Origin: Castellaniella sp049671645
Lineage (GTDB): Bacteria > Pseudomonadota > Gammaproteobacteria > Burkholderiales > Burkholderiaceae_B
Assembly (NCBI RefSeq): GCF_049671645.1
Contig: NZ_JBATVG010000015.1
Span: forward strand, 1-64,000
Length of the DNA: 64,000 nt
Direction: 5' to 3'
This document shows positions 44,043-53,204 of this stretch, piece after piece. Made by a program: the position numbers and the translations under genes. Numbering within the stretch: the first letter of the stretch is position 1; every line of letters begins with the position of its first letter. Below the pieces are notes generated by a model. It made no database searches. It was not told the DNA's origin and saw only the letters and a list, made by a program, of their open reading frames with translations.

Positions 44043-45425
44043 TTACCAGGCGCCCCGATGCTCGGGAACGTGGGCGATCAAAGGCAGCGCGGCCAGGACC
44101 AGCAGACTCCAGGTGCCATAGATCCAGGCCTGGCTGCGGCCAGGATCGGTGGATGAGGACAGCACCATGGTCACGACCGAGATGAAGGTGATGGTGCCGA
44201 TCTGGATCGCCAGGGTGCGCAAGGCAGCCAGCGTCGAAGCGGATTGCGGGGCCAGCTGCAGACCGGCATTGCGGCTGGCCGGATTGACCGTGCCGGTGCC
44301 CATGCCCAGCAGAAAGGCGGTGGCCGCCAGCCAGGCGAACGGCGGCACGCCCGGGGTGGGCGGCAGCGCCAGCAGGACCATGCCCAGGGCGATCAGCACG
44401 CCGCCGACGTACAGCGGCCGGCGGTAGCCGGTACGCCGGATGGTCAGGGTGCAGGCCAGCGACAGCAGGATGGCGGCAATGCCCTGGAACGCCAGCAGCG
44501 TACCTGAACCCAGCGCTCCCAGGCCGTAACGGTTGGTGGCGTACAGGGGGATCAGCGCCACCGCGCCGATCGTGATGCCGCCAAACAGCATGTTGATCAG
44601 ATTGACGATGCCGAAGCCGGGCCCGTGGATCAGGCGCGGCGCGATGAATGGCTGGCTGCTGCGGTGGATGTGGCGGAAGAACAGGCAGCCCGCCGCCAGC
44701 GCCACCCCGGCGGGCAGCAGGATCCGGGGGGACGCGAAGGGCAGGTCCTTTTCCCCCAGGAAGCTGGTGGCCAGCATGCCGGCCAGCAGGCAGATGCCCA
44801 GGTAACCCAGGCCCAGGTAGTCCATCCCCGTCCCGGGTTTTCGCGCTTTGGGGGTATCGGGCGGGATGTAGCGCAGCGCCATCCACAGGATGGCCAGGCC
44901 GATGGGGACATTGACGAAGAAGACGCCGCGCCAGTTCCAGTAGGTGACGAACAGGCCGCCGAAGATCGGGCCGATCATGGCCCCGATGGGGAAGATGCTG
45001 CCGAACAGGCTGACGGCCCGGTCGCGGCTGTCTCCGAAATAATCCACGACGATGCCGGTGGCCGAGGGCGTGATGCCGGCGCCGCCCGCCGCCTGCAAGG
45101 CGCGCAGCACGATCAGCATGGCGATGCTGTCGGCGAGCCCGCATAGCAGCGAGGCCAGGGTGAAGATTGCGACGGAAGCCAGGAACACGCGGCGCCGGCC
45201 GATGCGCTCGCTGAGTTTGCCGCTGACCGGCAGCATCAGGACGAAGCCGAAGGCAAACGCCGTGATGGTCCAGCCCGCCCAGTTGATCGAAGTGTCCAGG
45301 CCGCGCTGCAGGTCATGCAGCACCGTGGCCACGATGGTGGAATCCACGGACATCATCAGCAAGGCCAGGGCAATGGTCGTAAAGGCGGGAATGCGGCGAA
45401 TGGCGAGCTGATTTGGGGAAGGCAT
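44043..45425 (-). CDS. MFS transporter, DHA2 (EmrB/QacA) family
   Basis: This is an inner-membrane proton-driven efflux permease. The 460 residues have about 13-14 hydrophobic helices. The opening LALLMMSVDSTIVATVLHDLQ (D1-like), GKLSERIGRRRVFLASV (motif A) and FGSIFPIGAMIGPIFGGLF (motif C region) support DHA2. The ATG at 45425 is chosen because the preceding in-frame sequence lies in an unrelated gene. Its partner may be the orphan binding-protein gene 88 bases downstream, but this is only position. Substrate unknown. Confidence 0.88.
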   Translation of the reverse strand: MPSPNQLAIRRIPAFTTIALALLMMSVDSTIVATVLHDLQRGLDTSINWAGWTITAFAFGFVLMLPVSGKLSERIGRRRVFLASVAIFTLASLLCGLADSIAMLIVLRALQAAGGAGITPSATGIVVDYFGDSRDRAVSLFGSIFPIGAMIGPIFGGLFVTYWNWRGVFFVNVPIGLAILWMALRYIPPDTPKARKPGTGMDYLGLGYLGICLLAGMLATSFLGEKDLPFASPRILLPAGVALAAGCLFFRHIHRSSQPFIAPRLIHGPGFGIVNLINMLFGGITIGAVALIPLYATNRYGLGALGSGTLLAFQGIAAILLSLACTLTIRRTGYRRPLYVGGVLIALGMVLLALPPTPGVPPFAWLAATAFLLGMGTGTVNPASRNAGLQLAPQSASTLAALRTLAIQIGTITFISVVTMVLSSSTDPGRSQAWIYGTWSLLVLAALPLIAHVPEHRGAW

Positions 45426-45433
45426 GCCGCAGT

Positions 45434-46120
45434 CTACTGCTTTTGCAGGCCTTGCAAGCCCTGCAGCAGGTTCTGCAGGCTGGTGGGCTGCGCGGGCAGG
45501 GTGAATTCGCTTGGGGCGGGTTCCTGTCCGGAAATCGATTGCACGACGAAGTCCTGTCCCAGACGCAGGATGCCGCGCCGGTTGGCGGGCAGCGCCCCGG
45601 TCAGCTGCTGCGTCTTGGCCTGGCCCAGCAGCATCTGCATGCTGGCCAGATAGCTGGAGGTCATGTCCACGACGCGGCGGTCGTCGGTCAGCACGGCGTC
45701 GGTGGGGTGGGATCTGCCCTGGGTGTCCGTCACGGTCAGGCGGTAGACGTGTCCGGTGATGCCGGCCACGGTTTCCGTCCTGCCGGTATCCTGCACCTGA
45801 TCGACGCGATCGGGCAGGTACTGGTTGGGGCGGGATTGGGCCAGCGCCCCCAGCCCCTGGAGCAGGCCGCCGACCTCCATGACCACCGGCGTCGGCCCCC
45901 GCATGGAAACGGAATAGGCCTTGCCGTCGCGCACGATCAGGTAATCGGGCTTTTGCTCCTGGCTCAGGCGCACGGCGCCGCCGGTCTGCCACGCCAGTTG
46001 CGTGGTCTGCCCGCCCGCCCGCACCTGAGCTGTGCCGCCCGCCTGGGCAGCCAGGGGCAGCAGGGCCGCCAGCAGGATGGTAACGCGGGTCAGGGGGCGA
46101 AGCAGAAACGGGGCGCGCAT
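45434..46120 (-). CDS. Secreted protein of unknown function
   Basis: I do not recognise this 228-residue protein with confidence. It has an N-terminal signal peptide (about 1-27, LLAALLPLAAQAGG), then a beta-rich region with YLIVRDGKAYSVSMRG and HVYRLTVTDTQGRSHPTDAVL, and a Leu/Gln-rich C-terminus (LQNLLQGLQGLQKQ). The pattern resembles periplasmic proteins that carry a DUF4412-like fold, a weak match from memory. It ends 8 bases before the next MFS start in the same direction, so the two are probably co-transcribed. Confidence 0.6.
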   Translation of the reverse strand: MRAPFLLRPLTRVTILLAALLPLAAQAGGTAQVRAGGQTTQLAWQTGGAVRLSQEQKPDYLIVRDGKAYSVSMRGPTPVVMEVGGLLQGLGALAQSRPNQYLPDRVDQVQDTGRTETVAGITGHVYRLTVTDTQGRSHPTDAVLTDDRRVVDMTSSYLASMQMLLGQAKTQQLTGALPANRRGILRLGQDFVVQSISGQEPAPSEFTLPAQPTSLQNLLQGLQGLQKQ

Positions 46121-46274
46121 GGGATTCTCCTGGGTGAAAGAGGCCCTTCAGCCGCCGCGCTCTGTTGCCGGGAAGGCCAAAGGCCGCGACTATTGTCCGG
46201 CAAGCCGCGCCGGGCGGCTGTATGGAAGGGTAACGCGGGATCCGCGCGGGCGGGAATGGCGGCGGCGCCCGCGC

Positions 46275-46958
46275 TCAGCGTTGCGCCCGGATTCCCAGGC
46301 TGCGTTCGACCAGCCAGGCGCAGCCCAGCAGCGTCACGTTGATCGCCAGGTACAGCAGGCCTGCGATGATGAAGGTTTCCACGATCAGGTAGCTCTGGCT
46401 CATCAGGCGGCGGGCGAAGCCGGTCAGCTCCATGACGGCGATGGTGGATGCCAGGCTGGTGCCCTTGATGGCCAGGACCAGTTCGTTGCTGTAGGCGGGA
46501 AAGGCCTGGCGGATGGCCAGCGGGAAGCGGATGCGGCGGAACACCTGCAGCCGGGTCATGCCGCAGGACAGCGCCGCGTCGATCTGCCCCGCGGGCACGG
46601 ATTGCAGCCCGCCCCGGATGGCTTCGCTCATGTAGGCGCCGCTGTTCAGACTGATGGCCAGGATGGCGCAGCGGGCGCCATCCGAAAACAGCCACCACAA
46701 GACGGGTTGGTTGCGCACGAATTCCAGGGTGCCGATGCCGTAATACAGCAGGAACAGCTGGATCAGCAAAGGCGTGCCGCGAAACGCGGTGCTGTACAGA
46801 AAGGACAGGCCGGCGACGGCGCGGTGTTCGGATGTCCTCATCAGGGCGGCCGCCAGGCCCAGCAGCGAGGCGCACAGAATCGCGAACAGACCGATGCGCA
46901 GGGTGATCCAGAACCCTTCGATCAGCACCGGCATGGCTTTTTCAAAGAGTTCGATCAT
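46275..46958 (-). CDS. hisM: Polar amino acid ABC transporter permease (HisM-like)
   Basis: This is a membrane subunit of a polar amino acid ABC importer. It has 227 residues and 5 helices. The opening LIEGFWITLRIGLFAI and the cytoplasmic EAA loop (DAALSCGMTRLQVFRRIRFP) contact the ATPase. The ATG at 46958 overlaps the hisQ stop by 4 bases. No ATPase gene (hisP/glnQ) follows; an unrelated secreted protein gene does. A HisP elsewhere in the genome is therefore presumably shared. Confidence 0.9.
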   Translation of the reverse strand: MIELFEKAMPVLIEGFWITLRIGLFAILCASLLGLAAALMRTSEHRAVAGLSFLYSTAFRGTPLLIQLFLLYYGIGTLEFVRNQPVLWWLFSDGARCAILAISLNSGAYMSEAIRGGLQSVPAGQIDAALSCGMTRLQVFRRIRFPLAIRQAFPAYSNELVLAIKGTSLASTIAVMELTGFARRLMSQSYLIVETFIIAGLLYLAINVTLLGCAWLVERSLGIRAQR

Positions 46959-47671
46959 CGGGCCGCCCCCTGCATGCCGCGTCCGAAGCGGCGCTCGGCC
47001 CAGACGAACAGGGCCTGGCTGCAGACGCCGATCAGGAAATACAGGATGCCGGCCATCAGGTAGAGCGTCAGCGGCGCCCGGGTGGCGGCCGAGCCCAGCA
47101 CGGCCGCGCGCATCAATTCCACGAGACCGACCAGTGAAATCAGCGCCGTGTCCTTCAGGGCGTTCTGCCAGACGTTGTTGGCGCCCGGCAGGGCGTACCA
47201 GAAGAGTTGCGGCAAGGTGATGCGACGCAAAATCCGGCGCCGGCTCATGCCGATGGCGCGCGCGGCTTCGATCTGGCCCGGATCGATGGCCTTGAAGGCG
47301 CCGCGGAAGACCTCGACGCTGTACGAGCCCGAAATCAGGCCGATGGCCACGATGCCCACCAGCACGGGGAAGATACGGCTCATCAGGTCGTCCCATTCCA
47401 GCCAGTCGGCCAGGTCGGCGGCCGGCTGGACCGTGCCGAAGAACAGGAGATAGATGATCAGCAGTTCGGGGACGCTGCGCACCAGCAACGTGTACAGGCT
47501 GATCAGCCCGCGCGCCAGCCAGTTGCCGTTGGATTTCAAGGCCGCGCCCGCGATGCCGATCGCCATGCCCAGCGCAATGCCGCACAGACTGATGAACACC
47601 GTCATGCCGGCGCCGCGCAATAGCAGGGTGCCCCAGCCGGCGCTCAGGATGTCGTGCAGGGATGCGTTCAT
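46955..47671 (-). CDS. hisQ: Polar amino acid ABC transporter permease (HisQ-like)
   Basis: This is the second membrane subunit. It has 238 residues with the EAA motif EAARAIGMSRRRILRRITLP at about 140-160, preceded by GAFKAIDPGQI. The opening ILSAGWGTLLLRGAGMTVFIS and a terminal helix match HisQ. It forms a heterodimer with the hisM product, and their genes overlap by 4 bases. It is separated from the binding-protein gene by 127 bases of non-coding sequence. Confidence 0.9.
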   Translation of the reverse strand: MNASLHDILSAGWGTLLLRGAGMTVFISLCGIALGMAIGIAGAALKSNGNWLARGLISLYTLLVRSVPELLIIYLLFFGTVQPAADLADWLEWDDLMSRIFPVLVGIVAIGLISGSYSVEVFRGAFKAIDPGQIEAARAIGMSRRRILRRITLPQLFWYALPGANNVWQNALKDTALISLVGLVELMRAAVLGSAATRAPLTLYLMAGILYFLIGVCSQALFVWAERRFGRGMQGAAR

Positions 47672-47798
47672 GGAATCAGCGGACCCGGTGCGTTGCCCGG
47701 AGGACAGGGGGGAATCGGGATCGAGACGAATCAGCCTTGGGCGCCCGCCTGCTGTGGATCAGGCGGAGCACGGCCAAGGCTGGTCTCAGAGCCGGATT

Positions 47799-48614
47799 TT
47801 ACTTGCAGGCGGCGTAGTTGGACAGATCCACGCCAAACCACTTCTGGCTGGACTTCTTGACGGTGCCGTCCTGGATCAGTTCGCACAACGCCTTGTCGAC
47901 CTTGGCCTTGAGCTGCGTGTTCTTCTTGTTGATCCCCGCGCCGATGCCCAGGCCCAGGATGTCGGGGTCGGCGCTGCTCTTCACCACATAGTCGGCCATG
48001 GCGAATTTGCCCTTGCCCGCGGTGTCCAGGAACTGGCTTTGCGGCGTGACTTCGGAGAACGTGGCATCCAGGCGGCCTGCCGACAGGTCCATTTGCATCT
48101 GGTCCTGGGTTTCGTAGGTCTTCAGCTTCATGTCCGGCGCGTACTTCTGCAGGAATGCGCCCTGGGTGGTGCCGCTTTGCACGCCGACGGTCTTGCCGGC
48201 CAGACCCTGCAGCAGGGCTTTCTGGTCGGCCGCCTTCAGCAGCGGGCTGCCCGCGGGCAGCACGAAGGAGGAATCTTCAGTGGCGTAGGGGATGCTGAAG
48301 GAAATGACCTTGGCGCGTTCAGCGGTGACCGACATGCCCGAAATGACCAGGTCGAAGCGTTCGGCTTCCAGCGCCGGGATCAGGCTGTCGAAGGCCTGCA
48401 CGACGAAGCGGCATTTCATGTCGAGTTTCTGGCACAGGGCGTGGCCGACGTCGGCATCGAAACCGGTTACCTTGCCTTGGGCGTCCACCATGCTCCAGGG
48501 CGGGTAGCCGCCTTCGGTGCCGATCTTCAGCGTGGCTGCCGAGGCGGCAGTGGCCAGGCCCGCAAGGCCCAGTGCGGCGCACAGCACCGCCTGTCGTGCA
48601 ATGGATGTCACCAT
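47799..48614 (-). CDS. Lysine/arginine/ornithine- or histidine-type ABC solute-binding protein
   Basis: This is the periplasmic binding protein of the polar amino acid importer encoded next to it. The 271-residue protein has a signal peptide (to about residue 26, ATAASA) and the family opening LKIGTEGGYPPWSMVDAQGK. Ligand contacts are typical: GFDADVGHALC and DLVISGMSVTAERA. A Cys pair early in the fold (Cys61, Cys68 region) is consistent with the HisJ/ArtJ class. Lys/Arg/His specificity is inferred from this resemblance and not proved. Confidence 0.9.
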   Translation of the reverse strand: MVTSIARQAVLCAALGLAGLATAASAATLKIGTEGGYPPWSMVDAQGKVTGFDADVGHALCQKLDMKCRFVVQAFDSLIPALEAERFDLVISGMSVTAERAKVISFSIPYATEDSSFVLPAGSPLLKAADQKALLQGLAGKTVGVQSGTTQGAFLQKYAPDMKLKTYETQDQMQMDLSAGRLDATFSEVTPQSQFLDTAGKGKFAMADYVVKSSADPDILGLGIGAGINKKNTQLKAKVDKALCELIQDGTVKKSSQKWFGVDLSNYAACK

Positions 48615-48675
48615 GGACGGGATCCTTTATGTTGAGGGTCGGGAAAGAAGCAATAGTAGTACATCATGGCGCGGT

Positions 48676-50040
48676 TCAGCCAATCTGCATGGAGGCTTCC
48701 GGATAGCGAACCCTGCTGTAGCGTTGGGTGCCCAGGCTGTAGACCAGGGTCAACGGGCCCAGGCGGCCGATGAACATCAGCAGCATCAGCAGGGCCTGGC
48801 TGGGCAGGCTCAGGGTGCGCGTCAGATCGGGGCTCAGTCCCGTGGTGCTGAAGGCCGCCATCACTTCCATCGCGATGGCGATGAAAGGCTGGGATTCGAA
48901 GAGGCTGATCAGAAACACGCCCACGCACACCAGCAGACCCGACACCATCAACAGCGCCAGCGCCTTGTGGATGGTTTCCGGCGCGATCGTGCGATGCATC
49001 AGCACGACCTCCTTGCGCTGCAGGACGTAGGTGCGCACGACGGCCAGCAAGATGATGAAGGTGCCCAGCTTGATGCCGCTGGCCGTGGACAAGGACCCGC
49101 CGCCAATGAACATCAGGGCCATCAGCAGCAGGCGGGAACTGTCGCGCAGTTGGTCCACGTCCATGCTGGCGAAGCCGGCCGTGCGGGCGCCGACCACCTG
49201 GGTCCAGGCCGCCAGGCCCTGGCTGGGCAGGGACAGGTGCGCCAGGGTGGCCGGGTTGCGGGATTCGATCAGCCAGAACAGGGCCAGCGCCGCCAGGTTC
49301 AGGATCAGCGTGCCGATCAGCATCAGGCGGGTGTAGTACGCCAGCGTCTGCCAGGCCCGTTTGTGATAGATGTCGGCCAGGACGCCGAAGCCCAGGCCGC
49401 CCAGGATGATGCAGCCCGTCATGACGAAGGTGGTCACGGGATCGTTGGTAAAACCGGCAAGGCTATCGGGGAACAGCGAGATGCCGGCATTGTTGAACGC
49501 CGAAACCGCATGGAAACCGGCCATCAGAAAGGCATGTTCCAGGGAATCGTTGCGCCACCACCAGAGGGTCAGGATCAGAATGGCCGCCCCCTCGATGGCC
49601 AGAGAGAATTTCAGGACGGTCAGCGCGGTCTGGCGGATGCGCGTGACGCTGGTCTGGTTGAAGGCTTCCAGGGCCAGAGCCTGGTATTTCAGGCTGAGCC
49701 GCTTGCCCAGGGTCAGCGAGGCGATGATCGCGAAGGTGACGAAGCCGATGCCGCCCACCTGGACCAGACCCAGCACGATGGCCTGTCCCAGGACGCTCAG
49801 GTCCCGCGCGGGGTCGATCACCATCAGTCCGGTGACCGTGACCGAGGAGGCCGCCGTGAACAGGGCTTCGAACAGGCTGAGAGGGCGCTGCTGGGCGGCG
49901 GGCAGCAGCAGGAGCAGCGTCCCCAGCAGGATCAGGAACAGAAAGCTGCCGGCCAGGACGGCGGGCGGGCTGGCCTGCAGCTGCCCCGTGTGCCGGGCAC
50001 GGCGGTAGGCGCGCAAGGGGTGGACGGTCAGCCTGGCCAT
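48676..50040 (-). CDS. ktrB: Potassium uptake channel subunit KtrB/TrkH
   Basis: This membrane protein conducts K+ as a pseudo-tetramer formed from four M1-P-M2 repeats. The 454 residues carry the four selectivity-filter segments: SSVTVTGLMV, AFNNAGISLF, GARTAGFASM and AFSTTGLSPD. The length is close to KtrB (about 450). It is co-transcribed with ktrA (9-base gap) and forms the KtrAB Na+- or ATP-stimulated uptake system. Confidence 0.93.
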   Translation of the reverse strand: MARLTVHPLRAYRRARHTGQLQASPPAVLAGSFLFLILLGTLLLLLPAAQQRPLSLFEALFTAASSVTVTGLMVIDPARDLSVLGQAIVLGLVQVGGIGFVTFAIIASLTLGKRLSLKYQALALEAFNQTSVTRIRQTALTVLKFSLAIEGAAILILTLWWWRNDSLEHAFLMAGFHAVSAFNNAGISLFPDSLAGFTNDPVTTFVMTGCIILGGLGFGVLADIYHKRAWQTLAYYTRLMLIGTLILNLAALALFWLIESRNPATLAHLSLPSQGLAAWTQVVGARTAGFASMDVDQLRDSSRLLLMALMFIGGGSLSTASGIKLGTFIILLAVVRTYVLQRKEVVLMHRTIAPETIHKALALLMVSGLLVCVGVFLISLFESQPFIAIAMEVMAAFSTTGLSPDLTRTLSLPSQALLMLLMFIGRLGPLTLVYSLGTQRYSRVRYPEASMQIG

Positions 50041-50049
50041 GGCGTGTCG

Positions 50050-50706
50050 CTAACGCAATTTCGGCGCAGCCATCTTCAGCTGCTGCAAGGGGCCGAACAG
50101 GATCAGCGTGTCCTTGGCCCGCAACACGAATTGCGCCGGCGGATGGGGAGTCGCCGCGCCTTTGCGCTTGACCAGAAGGGCCTGGATCAGCCCCGGAGGC
50201 TCGGTGGTCAGGGCGTCTCCCAGCGTGCGGCCATCGAGCTGATCGCTGGCTTCGATTTCAACGACGAAATCCCCATTGCCCAGGGCGATGTAGTCATTGA
50301 CCATCGGGTAGCTGAGCACCTGCGCGATGCGGATGCCCATTTCTTCTTCGGGATGGATGACCCGGCTGACGCCCAGCTTGGTCAGGATCAGGTGATGGGC
50401 GCGGGACGAGGCCTTGACCCATAGTTCCCCCACCCCCATGGATTTCAGATGCACTGTGCAGACCAGGCTGGCCTGCAGGTCCTCGCCGATGGCGACCAGC
50501 ACCACGTCGTATTCGTCCAGCCCCAGCTCCGCCAGGGCATTGCGGTCGGTGACGTCGGCAATGGCGGCGCGTGTCAATTGCTCGGCGTGCTGGTCGACGA
50601 CGCGGTTGTCAGCATCCACGCCCAGCACGGAATGGCCCAGGCGCATCAGTTCCAGCGAAGTGGCGGAGCCGAAGCGCCCCAGCCCGATGACGGCAAATTG
50701 TCCCAT
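50050..50706 (-). CDS. ktrA: K+ uptake regulatory subunit KtrA
   Basis: This is the cytoplasmic RCK ring that gates KtrB by binding ATP/ADP or NAD(H). The 218 residues have an N-terminal Rossmann fold with VIGLGRFGSA (GxGxxG), and a C-terminal RCK_C domain (about 135-215). The ATG at 50706 starts the conserved MGQFAVIG; a GGAGGA site lies 12 bases upstream. Longer in-frame sequence upstream is not conserved-looking. Confidence 0.94.
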   Translation of the reverse strand: MGQFAVIGLGRFGSATSLELMRLGHSVLGVDADNRVVDQHAEQLTRAAIADVTDRNALAELGLDEYDVVLVAIGEDLQASLVCTVHLKSMGVGELWVKASSRAHHLILTKLGVSRVIHPEEEMGIRIAQVLSYPMVNDYIALGNGDFVVEIEASDQLDGRTLGDALTTEPPGLIQALLVKRKGAATPHPPAQFVLRAKDTLILFGPLQQLKMAAPKLR

Positions 50707-50848
50707 GTGCTGGGCGACTCCTCCGATAGTCAGACGGTGAAAAATCTGGTAAAAACCCTGATGGATTTTCAAAGATTTTTGGTGTCTGGATTGTGCGTTG
50801 CAGCAAACTGTGTCGCAGTTCCGGCGTTCCCTGTTTTGATCGCATGAT

Positions 50849-51865
50849 ATGACAAGTTTGCTTGATCCGCTGCAGTTGGGCGATGTGTTGCTGCGCAACC
50901 GCATCGTCATGGCGCCATCCGCAGGCATCCGGCCTGCGCAGGGGCGCGTGCCCAGCGATGCATTGCGGGCGTACTACGCCCAGCGGGCGGCGGCGGGGCT
51001 GATCGTCACCGAAGCAGCATCGGTATCCCCATTGGGGGTCGGCTATCCCGATATGCCGGGCATCTGGAATTCAGCCCAGGTCCAGGGCTGGCGGCGTGTG
51101 ACCGAGGCCGTGCATGCCCGGGGCGGGCGCATTTTCCTGCGCCTCTGGCATGCGGGCCGGGTGTCCGACCCTGAATTCCTGTCCGGCGAGATGCCGGTGG
51201 CACCCAGCGCCATTCCTTGCCGAAAGGCGGGCGCCAGCAGCCTGATCGATGCCGCAGGCTATGTGGTGCCGCGCAGCCTGCATCCCGATGAGATCCGCCG
51301 CATCGTGGCCGACTTCGACCAGGCCGCACGCTATGCGCGGCAGGCGGAATTCGACGGGGTGGAAATCCATGCGGGCGACGGCTACCTGATCGATCAGTTT
51401 TTGCATGACGGGTCGAATTGTCGGCAGGACGAATACGGTGGTTCGGTCGGCAATCGCAGCCGGTTCCTGCTGGACGTCATCGATACCTGTATCGGCGTCT
51501 GGAGCGCCGGGCGTGTCGGCGTGCATCTGTCGCCCCGGGGCGACCGGCACGACATGCGGGATTCCGATCCGGTGTCGCTGTACCGCCACGTGGCTCGCGA
51601 GCTGGGCAAACGGCGCCTGGCTTTCATCTGCGTGCGCGAATACCCGGGAGCCGACGCCCTGACGCCGGTGATCCGCCAGGCCTTCAGCGGGGCCTTGATC
51701 CTGAACGAGGGGTACGACCTGGGGCTGGCTCAGCAGGCCGTCGAAACGCACGAAGGCGATGCGGTGGCCTTCGGCCGGGCGTTCGTGTCGAACCCCGATC
51801 TGGTGCAGCGCCTGGCCGATGGAATCGCGCTGCGGCCTTGCGCCGAGGCCGCGTCCACAGTCTGA
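50849..51865 (+). CDS. Old Yellow Enzyme-like flavin oxidoreductase with altered active site
   Basis: The protein is an FMN-dependent ene-reductase relative, clearly paralogous to the nemA product encoded at 39528-40658. It has 338 residues (38 fewer), with the same fold (RIVMAP, RIFLRLWHAGRVSD, VAFGRAFVSNPDL). The active-site pair differs: HAGDGYLIDQFL, with Asp where classical OYEs have Asn (codon 51377-51379), and the phosphate/substrate loop is MAPSAGIRP instead of MAPLTRNRS. Substrate preference should therefore differ. It is divergent from ktrAB with a 142-base gap. Confidence 0.85.
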   Translation: MTSLLDPLQLGDVLLRNRIVMAPSAGIRPAQGRVPSDALRAYYAQRAAAGLIVTEAASVSPLGVGYPDMPGIWNSAQVQGWRRVTEAVHARGGRIFLRLWHAGRVSDPEFLSGEMPVAPSAIPCRKAGASSLIDAAGYVVPRSLHPDEIRRIVADFDQAARYARQAEFDGVEIHAGDGYLIDQFLHDGSNCRQDEYGGSVGNRSRFLLDVIDTCIGVWSAGRVGVHLSPRGDRHDMRDSDPVSLYRHVARELGKRRLAFICVREYPGADALTPVIRQAFSGALILNEGYDLGLAQQAVETHEGDAVAFGRAFVSNPDLVQRLADGIALRPCAEAASTV

Positions 51866-51915
51866 TCGGCGCGCTTTGATTGCGGGGCACGGCGACTTGC
51901 CGCCCCCGCAGCGCA

Positions 51916-52377
51916 TCATCCGGCCAGCCGGGCCTTGACCTGCGCGGATATGGCGGCCATGTCGGCGCGTCCCGCCAGCGTGGTTTTCAGTTGCCCCATG
52001 ATGGCCCCCATGGCAGCGCCTCCGTGCAGCCCTTTGGCTTGGGCCTGCGAAAGGGCGGCTTCAATGGCGGCGGCAATTTCTTCCGGGCTGGCTCCCTGGG
52101 GCAGGAATTCCTTCAAGATATCCATCTCGGCGCGTTCCTGATCGGCGCTCTCGGTGCGGCCTGCGGACTCGAAGGCCGCAATCGACTCGCGGCGTTGCTT
52201 GGCCTGTTTCTCGATGATGGCGATGATCATGGCATCGTCGGGCTGGATGCGTTCATCCACTTCTTTCTGCTTGATTGCCGCCTGCAGCAGGCGCAGCGTT
52301 CCCAGGCGCAGGCTGTCGTGCGCCCGCATGGCGGATTTGACGGCGTCGGCAATCTGACTGGCAAGGCCTGTACTCAT
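51916..52377 (-). CDS. GatB/YqeY domain protein
   Basis: This is a small cytoplasmic protein resembling the tail domain of the Asp/Glu-tRNA amidotransferase B subunit. The 153 residues include the typical SAMRAHDSLRLGTLRLLQAA and LKEFLPQGASPEEI segments. The ATG at 52377 has AGGACA upstream. YqeY-like proteins are often encoded beside rpsU/dnaG; here that context is missing. Role unknown. Confidence 0.93.
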   Translation of the reverse strand: MSTGLASQIADAVKSAMRAHDSLRLGTLRLLQAAIKQKEVDERIQPDDAMIIAIIEKQAKQRRESIAAFESAGRTESADQERAEMDILKEFLPQGASPEEIAAAIEAALSQAQAKGLHGGAAMGAIMGQLKTTLAGRADMAAISAQVKARLAG

Positions 52378-52433
52378 GGAAAATGTCCTGTAAAGAGGGA
52401 AAAACCGTATTTTAGGCGCAGCGTGGGGGGGAT

Positions 52434-53204
52434 CTAAGCGCAGGGCCGCCAGTCGTGCCGCTCGGTGGGCTGCCCGGCCGCATCGTAGGTCTGTTCGCTG
52501 AACAGCGCCGCGCCATCCGCGCGGAGGGCAATCAGGGTGGAACACCGCGTGCCGTAGTCCGGGCTGACGATGAACGGACTGCTCAGCAGCTGCTCGTGAG
52601 CCGAAGGTAGGCCGGTATCGGGCAGTTCCGCCGCCGGCGCCGGCGTGGTGTCGTGCAACAGATCGAAAACCTGCTCGGGCGCTTGCGCCCAGCGGTCGGG
52701 GGGCAGGGCGTCGAGCGCTTCACGCAGGCGCCTGGCCTTGGGCCAGGGGGTGTCCAGCAGATGGTTGGACAGCACGTAGCGGCCGGGCGGCAGAAGGCGG
52801 GGGCGGCCCGAAGGATCGCGGTTGCCCAGGTACCAGACCTGCCGCGCATCGCCCGCGATCAGGTTGAAGCCGGCCCATTCTTCCGCGCGGGCCGCGACCG
52901 CCTGACTATAATCGGCGGCGGAGGCTGGGCCCAGCAGGTAGTCGCGCACCAGCGCGCCGCGCGAAGGCGCATGGGGCGGTGCCGGGCGGCCCGGTTCCCG
53001 GTAGTTGGTCAGCAGGGCGAAGCGCCCGCCGGCCGCCCAGCCCAGCCAGGTGCCGCCCGCGCTCAGGTCCTGGCCCGCGATGACGTCCGGGCGTCCGGGC
53101 CAGGGGCCGGCCGCCCGGGCGGGGCGGGCGTGGAATTCGTCCCGGTTGGCGGCGATCAGAACGGGCCAGTCCGGATGGCCCAGCGATAGGTAGGCGATGC
53201 ACAT
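52434..53204 (-). CDS. NRDE (TANGO2-like) family protein
   Basis: This protein belongs to the NRDE/TANGO2 family, named after the strongly conserved ANRDEFHARP near the N-terminus. The start MCIAYLSLGH places Cys at position 2, as expected of the family's N-terminal nucleophile-like arrangement. The 256 residues include AGQDLSAGGTWLGW and RCSTLIALRADGAALFSEQ, also conserved. The biochemical role is unknown. Its start codon overlaps that of the FlhE-like gene on the opposite strand at CATG (53202-53205). Confidence 0.88.
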   Translation of the reverse strand: MCIAYLSLGHPDWPVLIAANRDEFHARPARAAGPWPGRPDVIAGQDLSAGGTWLGWAAGGRFALLTNYREPGRPAPPHAPSRGALVRDYLLGPASAADYSQAVAARAEEWAGFNLIAGDARQVWYLGNRDPSGRPRLLPPGRYVLSNHLLDTPWPKARRLREALDALPPDRWAQAPEQVFDLLHDTTPAPAAELPDTGLPSAHEQLLSSPFIVSPDYGTRCSTLIALRADGAALFSEQTYDAAGQPTERHDWRPCA

